Shown here one piece after another: positions 26,211-35,200 of a DNA stretch of 64,000 nucleotides. Below the pieces are notes generated by a model that was not told the origin of the DNA, made no database searches, and was given only the letters and a program-made list of their open reading frames with translations. Source of the stretch: Bacteroidia bacterium (lineage in GTDB: Bacteria; Bacteroidota; Bacteroidia; J057); assembly GCA_030430575.1 (NCBI GenBank), contig JAUIKF010000003.1, forward strand, positions 62,001-126,000, given 5' to 3'. The position numbers and the translations under genes were made by a program. How positions within the stretch are numbered: the stretch's first letter is position 1; every line of letters starts with the position of its first letter.

Positions 26211-29200
26211 ATGCTGTGTCTGCTTGCTCGCTACGACACGCGTCGTCCTCATCTTTGTTGTCTCATTTTTTGTCTTTCGTTTTTACTCCCTGCTCTTGCT
26301 CTTGGGCAGATTCATGCTGACTTCTCTGCCAATAAACAGGCAGGGTGTAGCCCCTTGACGGTCCAGTTCAGTGACTTGTCTACTGGACCTGTGACACATT
26401 ATCTTTGGGATTTTGGAAATGGAAATACGTCCAATAACCCCAACCCAGGCGTTATTTACGTCGTTCCTGGCACCTACACGGTATCGCTGATTGCGCGAAA
26501 TGCTGCAACCAGTGATACCATGAGGCGGACCGCCTTCATCACAGTCTTCAAGGACCCCACAGCGGCCTTTGCCGTTTCGCCGACTACGGGATGTGTACCG
26601 CTCAGCGTCTCTTACCAGGACCAGAGTGTCCCAGGAGACGCACCCATCACCCAGTACACCTGGGACTTTGGAGATGGGACCGTCAATACCAGTCAGCAAC
26701 CCGGACACGCCTATAATACCAGTGGCGTATACGATGTGACACTTGTTGTCACAGACAGCAATGGTTGTGTCAATGACCTGAGGATCAATAATTTGGTCTC
26801 GGTTACTGACAGTCCTGTCGTTTCCATGATCCCGCAGCAGCTCAACGCTTGCCAGTTGCCAATCACGTATGACTTCTTGGTGCCCAATAGCCAGTCCAAT
26901 TTCAGCTATTCCTGGACTTTTGGAGATGGGAATACAGGTACTGGGGCCAATCCCCAACACACCTACAATGCTATTGGCACGTATACCGTGACGCTAACAG
27001 CATCTGATGGAACAGGTTGTTCCTCAACCATTACCCAAAGTGTATCTGTCCAACCCCTTTACCCAGTCGCGGGCTTCAATACGTTGGACACCGTTTTCTG
27101 TGCAGGAGAATGGGTTGACTTTGCCAATACCTCCACTGGTGGCATTAACTATACCTGGCATTTTGGGGACAATGCGACTTCCGTTTCTGCCAATCCTCGC
27201 CACAAGTACAATTTACCTGGCCAATACACCGTGACCCTGATCGCTAAAGATGGGGGCTGTAATGACACCCTCGTACGTCCCAATTATCTCAGTATACAAC
27301 CTGCTGCAAACGCCAGTTTTAGCAGTTCTTATAGCTTTGGTTGTGGGGTGCCTACGGTTGTCAATTTCACTGCGGATACGAGCAGTGCCAATAGCTTTTA
27401 TTGGGATTTTGGAGATGGGAATAATGCCTCGATCTTTAATCCAACCAATGTCTACTGGTTTCCAGGCTTCTATGATGTAACCTTGATTGCTTCGAATATA
27501 TATTCCTGCAATGATACCGTTCGGGTGCCTAACTGGACCCAGATCCGACCGCCATCGGCGGACTTTGTAGCAGATACCCTTCAGGGCTGCGCGCCCTTGC
27601 GTGTGGATTTCTTAGACCTAAGTACTTCTCCGGCCGATCCTATTGTCAATTGGATATGGGATTTTGGTGACGGGGGCACCTCTTGGACGCGCAACCCTGG
27701 ACACTACTACACTACTCCCGGCATCTACGATGTCCGTTTAGTTGTGGTGACGGCCTCTGGCTGTCGTGACACGGTCATATATGAGAACCTCATCCGCGTG
27801 GGCTTAGTCCCTGGAATTGGGTTTGGAGGGAGCAAAGTTGTTGCATGTCCTGGTGACAGCATTTACTTCACCGATTATACGGGCGTAGGCAATGCTTGGA
27901 ATTGGAATTTTGGCAATGGATTCAGTTCCAATTTGCAGAATCCAGCGGCTGCCTACAGCGATACAGGACGCTTTGACGTCACGCTGAGTGTGAATTACAA
28001 TGGCTGTATAGACACAGTGACTTATGGGGGATATATCCACATCGTGGCGCCCATATCTGATTTCTGGATGTTTCCTGAAAAAGGCTGTGATGTCCCATTA
28101 ACCATTAATTTCACCGACCAATCCCTCCTACCCCATCACTGGTATTGGGACTTTGGAGATGGCAATTTGGATAGTGTGCAAAACCCTACCCATACCTACA
28201 CGGTGGCTGGGCAGTACTTTGTGGAGTTAAGGGTGACCAATGACACCACAGGGTGTACACACAAGCATCGCGACACCTTGAACATCACGCCTACGGTTGC
28301 CGATTTTTCGGTGAGCAATGCGACTGTTTGTGCCCATTCGCCTGTCACTTTCAACAACCTTTCCATCAACGCCACTGACTTTTATTGGGACTTTGGGGAT
28401 GGAAGGTTTAACATTGTTCCAAGCCCCATTCACTACTATGATGCGCCTGGCACCTATACAGTGAAACTCGTCGCTCGCAACGCCGAAGGGTGTGCAGACT
28501 CCGTCACCCGTGTGGCCTTTCTGACAGTAGAGGGACCTATTGCAGACTTCGCAACACCAGATTCCGCAGGTTGTGCACCCAATACCGCTGTTTTTTCTGA
28601 CCTGTCCACCAGGCTTCCCGCAGGCACTTCTATTACCAGTTGGGCCTGGGATTTTGGGGATGGAAATACCTCTAGCAGCCAAAATCCAACCCATACCTTC
28701 AATCAAGCTGGCAACTACACCGTCATGCTGACTGTCCAGGACAGCAAAGGCTGTCGAGACTCGTTGATCAAAACCAATTACGTGGTTGCCACTAAACCTT
28801 TTGCGTCCTATAATTCTCCCAACCCATCTGGCTGCGCCCATATCCCCACCAATTTCCTCAACCTGTCCAGTGGAACAGGGCTGAGCTATCATTGGGATTT
28901 TGATGATGGAAACACTTCTAATGCTACCAATCCAAGCCATATCTATACGGCTGGCGGCAATTACTCTGTCCTCTTGACCGTCACAGACATCAATGGCTGT
29001 GTAGCGACGCGCATTTTGCCCAATTATATCAAGGTAAATGCGCCTACAGCGAATTACTCCGCTTTCCCTACGCAACAAGCTTGTCCCCCCCTCACCGTAT
29101 CCTTCACGGACCTGTCCAGCACAGACGTTGTAGGGTGGTTTTGGGACTTTGGCGATGGGACCAGTTCGACTTTGGCGAATCCGTCAAAGGTGTACACCAT

Positions 29201-32200
29201 TCCTGGAAAATTTGACGTCAAGCTAGGGGTCACCTCCAATACAGGCTGCTCTGACACCCTGATTATCAATGACTTAATTGATATTTCTGGCCCTACGGGC
29301 AATTTCTCTTTCTCTCCTCAAGATGGCTGTAGCCCCCTTGATGTGACCTTCATCGCTCAATCTCCAACAGCGGTGAATTGGACATGGGACTTTGGCGATG
29401 GGAACCTGGGATTTGGAGATACAGTGACGCATACATATTTGAATGATACCATTTTTCATCCAACCCTGATCATAGAGGACAGTGCAGGCTGTATCGTAGC
29501 CGTTACGGTAAATGACAGTATTGTGACGCAGGCAGGGCCTATTGCGAATTTTGGTCAGGATAAAGCGGGGGTATGTTTAGGGCAAAGTGTCTTTTTCAGT
29601 GACAGCTCGTATTCAGAAGTGCCAATTGTATCCTATTCATGGGATTTTGGAGATGGCAATACCTCCAGCCTTCAGCATCCGAGCCATACCTATGCGGCCC
29701 CAGGAAGCTATATCGTAAAGCTTACCGTCACCAATGTCAATGGCTGTTCAGATAGCCTGATGTTGGGGTCTCCATTGGTGGTGAGCACAGCTCCACAAGC
29801 GCTCATCTCGGCCTTGCCAGACAAAGGCTGTGCGCCATTGCTGGTCACTTTCGCTGATAGCTCTGCCACGACTTTCCCCATTGTCAATTGGGATTGGGAC
29901 TTTGGGGACGGGACTGGCAGCTCGTCTGCATTTGCCCCACATAGCTATGCCAATATCGGGAGCTACCAAGTGGTGTTCACCATCACCGATGCTCAAGGGT
30001 GTATTGATAGCACGGTTCACACGGTGATCGTAGGGACAGGACCTACATCAGACTTTGTCGCTTCTAGCCTGACAGGATGTGCCAGTAAGACGATTCAGTT
30101 TACAGATTTGAGTAGTACCAATACGTCTATTGTCAGCTGGTTTTGGGATTTTGGGGATGGCACGACGGATTCGGTTGCTATGCCTATTCATACCTATACG
30201 GCCAATGGCACCTACACCGTGAGCCTCACAGTGACTGACGCCGAAGGCTGTAGCCACAGCCTTACCAAACCTCAGTACATTCACCTAGAATCACCGATTG
30301 CAGACTTCATGTCTAATGCTAACCAAGGATGTCCGCCCTTCAACGTCACCTTTACGCACACTTCCATTTCAAATGATCCCATTGCCTCTTATTTATGGGA
30401 TTTTGGGGATGGCACGACTTCGAGTTTGCCCAATCCCACTCATACATACACCCGCTCAGATACGTATGCGGTGAAGTTATTTATCATCAATGGTCAGGGC
30501 TGTAGTGACAGCGTGGTCTATCCACAACAGGTGATCGTCTACGATCGCCCCGTTGCCGGCATTTCGCTTTCTGACAACACGCTCTGCTTAGTCGGCAACC
30601 TCGTGGCTTCCAGCACAAGCATCCCGGGCTCCACGCCAATCTCACAGTACCTGTATGACTTTGGCAATGGCAGCACGGCTACCACCCCTACGGCCAACGC
30701 TGTATACACGAGTCCTGGCCTTTTTCCTATTTCCCTCAAGATCACCGATTTTAACGGGTGTACCGATAGTGTCACGACACAGGTGACCGTATACAGCCCG
30801 CCTACTGCTGCCTTCCAAGCCAATGACAGTTTGGGCTGTGGGGCGCAGAGCTTTTCATTTTTTGATCAGAGTAATGGGCCTTCACAATTAGTAAATTGGC
30901 AATGGAATTTTGGGGATGGAGGAACGTCCACTTTGGCACAACCCACCCATGCGTATACCTCCACAGGTCAGTACCATGTGAGCCTGAAAGTGACAGACCA
31001 AAATGGCTGTACAGACAGCATCGCCAAACCCAATTACATCCGCCTCAACGGCCCTAACGCTGCTTTTACCTTCACACAAGCCGCAGGCTGTGGGGATGTG
31101 CAAGCGAGCTTCACAGACACCTCAATCCCCGATACAACCCTCACGAGTTGGGCGTGGACTTTTGGAGATGGAGGAACGGCCACAGGGGCCAATCCCACAC
31201 ATACCTATAATGCTTCGGGTCGCTATCCCATCAGCCTTACGATCACCAATGTGATCGGCTGTACGAGCACTTTCCGTGATACCGTAGCGATCAGTACGGC
31301 TTCACCAAGGGCAATATTTAATTTACCCGATACCACCTGCCTGCCCCTTTCCATTCAATTTCAGGATAGCTCTGTCCAAGGGGCCTCACAGATCATCAGT
31401 TGGACCTGGGATTTTGGGAATGGAAATTCAGCCTTTACGCCAAATCCCAGCCAAGTTTATAATACCCAAGGGACCTATATGGTCCAACTGAAAGTAGCTG
31501 ATGCCAATGGCTGTGAAGATAGCCTTAGCAAAACCATGGTGGTCTATCCACGGCCGGTAGCTGCCTTTGGGGCAAATGATACAACGGGGTGTGCCTTAAA
31601 TCCGATTTCGTTCCAAAATTTCTCTTCGGGGGGCGCACCGATCGTTTCCTATGTATGGCAATTTGGCAATGGAGATACCAGTCATTTGGTGGCCCCTACC
31701 TATACCTACCCACGAGGCGGCCTGTACGGCGTCACCTTGACAGTCCGCGATACAAACGGCTGCGTAGGCATCCACCACAAGCCAGACTTCATCAATATGC
31801 AGGCGCCTTCGGCTGCCTTTACCTTGAATCAGCACCAAGGATGCCCAGGACTGAATGTGCAGTTTACAGACCTCAGCCAGACAGATACGACACTCATGAG
31901 TTGGGTGTGGGACTTTGGCGACAGCACCTCTTCTACCCAAATTAATCCCAATCACATCTATACCCAGTCTGGCAAATACACGGTCAGCTTGACGATTTTG
32001 GATGCCATCGGATGTGGGTCGATTACGGAAAAAATAGACACCATTACGATTATTGACGCGCCGAAAGCAGCCTTTACGATCAGTGACACCATCGGCTGTA
32101 CACCATTGGTGGTGCAGTTTGCAGATAGTTCTCAGGCTTCGGCTGGATTTGTCAGTCGCCAATGGATATTTGGCGGTGCAGGGACCACTACCCTGCCCCA

Positions 32201-35200
32201 TCCAACCAGGGCTTTTGTCAATCCGGGTTTATACCCTATTCAGCTAGTTATCACTGACAATAACGGCTGCGTAGATACGATGACACGACCTATCACAGTG
32301 GTCGGGCCACCTAACGTAAATTTCACAGCGCGAGATTCTCAGGCTTGTTTTCAAACGCCGATCACATTTTTTGACCTGTCTTCCAGCCTCGCCAATATCG
32401 TCTCCTGGCAGTGGGATTTTGGGGATGGAAATGTCTCGCAACAGCAGTTCCCTACGCATACTTATGGAGCCAATGGGCAATACAATATTCGCCTGAAGGT
32501 GACAGATCAATTTGGCTGTTCGGATAGTTTGCAAAAGCCTCAGTTTATCCAAATACAGCCCGCAGTGGCCCATTTCTCCATGAGCAGCCCCACAGGCTGC
32601 ACGGGCAATGGCCTCACGTTCACGGACCTGTCACAAGCCAATGGCGGTGTAAATACCTGGCTGTGGGATTTTGGGGATGGTAATACTTCCGGCCTGCCCA
32701 ATCCTATGCACAGCTATAGCCAGCAAGGGACGTATAGCGTCTCGCTGGCGATCATAGACGCGGCAGGATGTACCGACAGCGTGCAGCTCCCTGCTAGCGT
32801 GACAATCGCCTCTTCCCCCACCCCTTTGTTCACGATTTCCGACACGGCAGGGTGCCCGCCGCTCCTGGTGCAATTCAGTGACCTATCTCATGGCAACGGC
32901 GCTGGAATCGCTAATAGGATATGGAATTTTGGCAATGGCAGCACGGCTGCGACCCAAAATCCGGCGAGCGCCTTTGCCCAGGTCGGGACGTACTCGGTCC
33001 AGCTCACTGTCATCGACAGTATCGGCTGTAGAAGCACGCTCAGCAAGGATGTAAACGTCTATCCGCCACCTACCGCGCAGATAGGTGCCAACGACAGCAC
33101 AGGCTGTGGGCCTAAGAATATCCGCTTTTTTGATTTATCGAGCAGCCTATCAGGGCTCGTGAGCTGGCAATGGGACTTTGGCGATGGGACTACCTCCACC
33201 ACCCAATTCCCCCAACATACTTATCCCAATAATGGCCTGTATGATATAGGGTTAAAGGTAACAGATCGCTTTGGTTGTTCAGATAGTATTGTAAAGCCTC
33301 AGTATGTGCAATTGGCACTTCCTGTAGCAGATTTTGGGGTAACAAAAACGACTGGCTGTCCTGGCGCTGTGATCCAGTTCAATGATCAAAGTACGGCGAC
33401 TTCTTCTGTTGCTACCTACTTATGGGATTTTGGCGATGGGACTACGTCTATTTTACCTAATCCCACCCATGCTTATAGCCGCCCTGGTCAGTACACAGTG
33501 ACCCTCACGATCTCAGATGCAAAGGGCTGTAGCCACAGCAAGCAGCAGCCCAATCTGGTCCAGATTTTCACACCACCCGCAGCAGCATTTATGCGGTCTG
33601 ACTCCGCGGGATGCGCCCCCCTCAGCGTGACTTTTAGCGATCAGTCGTCTGGCAATATTCAGGCGTGGTCATGGGATTTTGGCAATGGGAATACCTCTAC
33701 CCAACCTGCGCCAGCGCAGGTCTATGGCGCAACGGGAACCTTTCCCGTGACCCTCAAAATCACGGACATCAACGGCTGTGTAGACTCTACGCAGCGTACC
33801 CTGACAAGCTATGGATTGCCTTTTGTAGACTTCTCTTCACTCGACACAACAGGCTGTGCCCCAGAGAGTTTCAGCTTTAGAGATCAGTCCTTTGGCCCAA
33901 GTAATATCGTGAATTGGCAATGGGATTTTGGAGATGGGGGCACCAGTGCCAGCCGTCATGCGACGCATACTTATACTGCCGCAGGCAGTTATGCAGTCAG
34001 CCTCAAAGTCACCGACCAAAACGGTTGTGTGGATAGTGCCTCACGCCCTGCATGGATACGTCTGACCGCGCCCGTGGCGGGGTTTGGGGTGAGTGCAACT
34101 CAAGCATGTCCTGGCACTAATTTTTCCTTCTCTGATGCCTCACTGAGTGATACCACCATTACCAGTCGAATTTGGAATTTTGGCGATGGGACTTTTAGCA
34201 ATGTGATCAATCCTTCTCACAGCTTTGGCAGTCCAGGACAGTACTATGTTTCACTGACCGTGACAGACGCCATAGGCTGCCGCGATACCTTTTTGTTGCC
34301 TAGCGTAGTAGAAGTATTCAGCCTGCCTGTGGCTCAGTTTGGGCTGTCAGATACGGCTGGTTGTACGCCTTTGATTGTCCAATTCAATGACCAATCTATC
34401 AGCACCAGCAATGGCATTCAACACCGTGTGTGGAACTTTGGCAATGGAGGTCTTTCTTCTGCCCCCAACCCTTCTAGCGGTTATAGTCAAGTGGGCATTT
34501 ACACCATTCAGCTCACCGTGATCGATAGTGCAGGTTGCCAGCACAGTACCACTGAAACGGTGCGTACCTATCCTGCGCCGATTGCGCAGTTTGGGGCGAG
34601 TGACAGCACAGGCTGTGCACAGAAAACGGTCAATTTTTATGACCTTTCTGGAAGCCTTTCAGGCCTGACCAATTGGTTCTGGGACTTTGGCGATGGAGAC
34701 ACCTCCTTCCTCCAATTTCCGCAACATACCTACCTCGTCAATGGTCAATTTGATGTCATGCTGGCTGTCACTGACCGCTTTGGCTGTACAGATACCTTGC
34801 ATAAGCCACAATTGGTACAATTGAATCCCCCTGTCATCGACTTTAGCATCAATCAAGCTACGGCATGTCCTGGGACTTCCTTGACATTCAGCGACTTGAG
34901 CAGTTCTGACACTACCCTCACCGCTTGGCAATGGGATTTTGGAGATGGCACTACCGCTAGCACCCAACACCCTTCTCATACTTATGCACAAGCTGGCCGC
35001 TATACGGTGAGCCTTACTGTAACAGATGCAAAAGGATGCTCGGGCACAAAAAGTAAAATAGATACCGTGGAAATCTATGTGCCGCCTACGGCTGCCATTG
35101 GGGTATCTGACACCTTGGGGTGTGCACCGATGCGAATACAATTTCAAGACCTTTCCATAGGAAGTATAAATGGTTGGCAGTGGGATTTTGGAAATGGACA

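Noticed and set aside
28227-29078. Long antisense frames within the giant PKD gene (for example 283 codons)
   Set aside because: They mirror the repeated PKD codons (recurring SIPKIP-type strings antisense to WDFGDG) and have no start signal or family.
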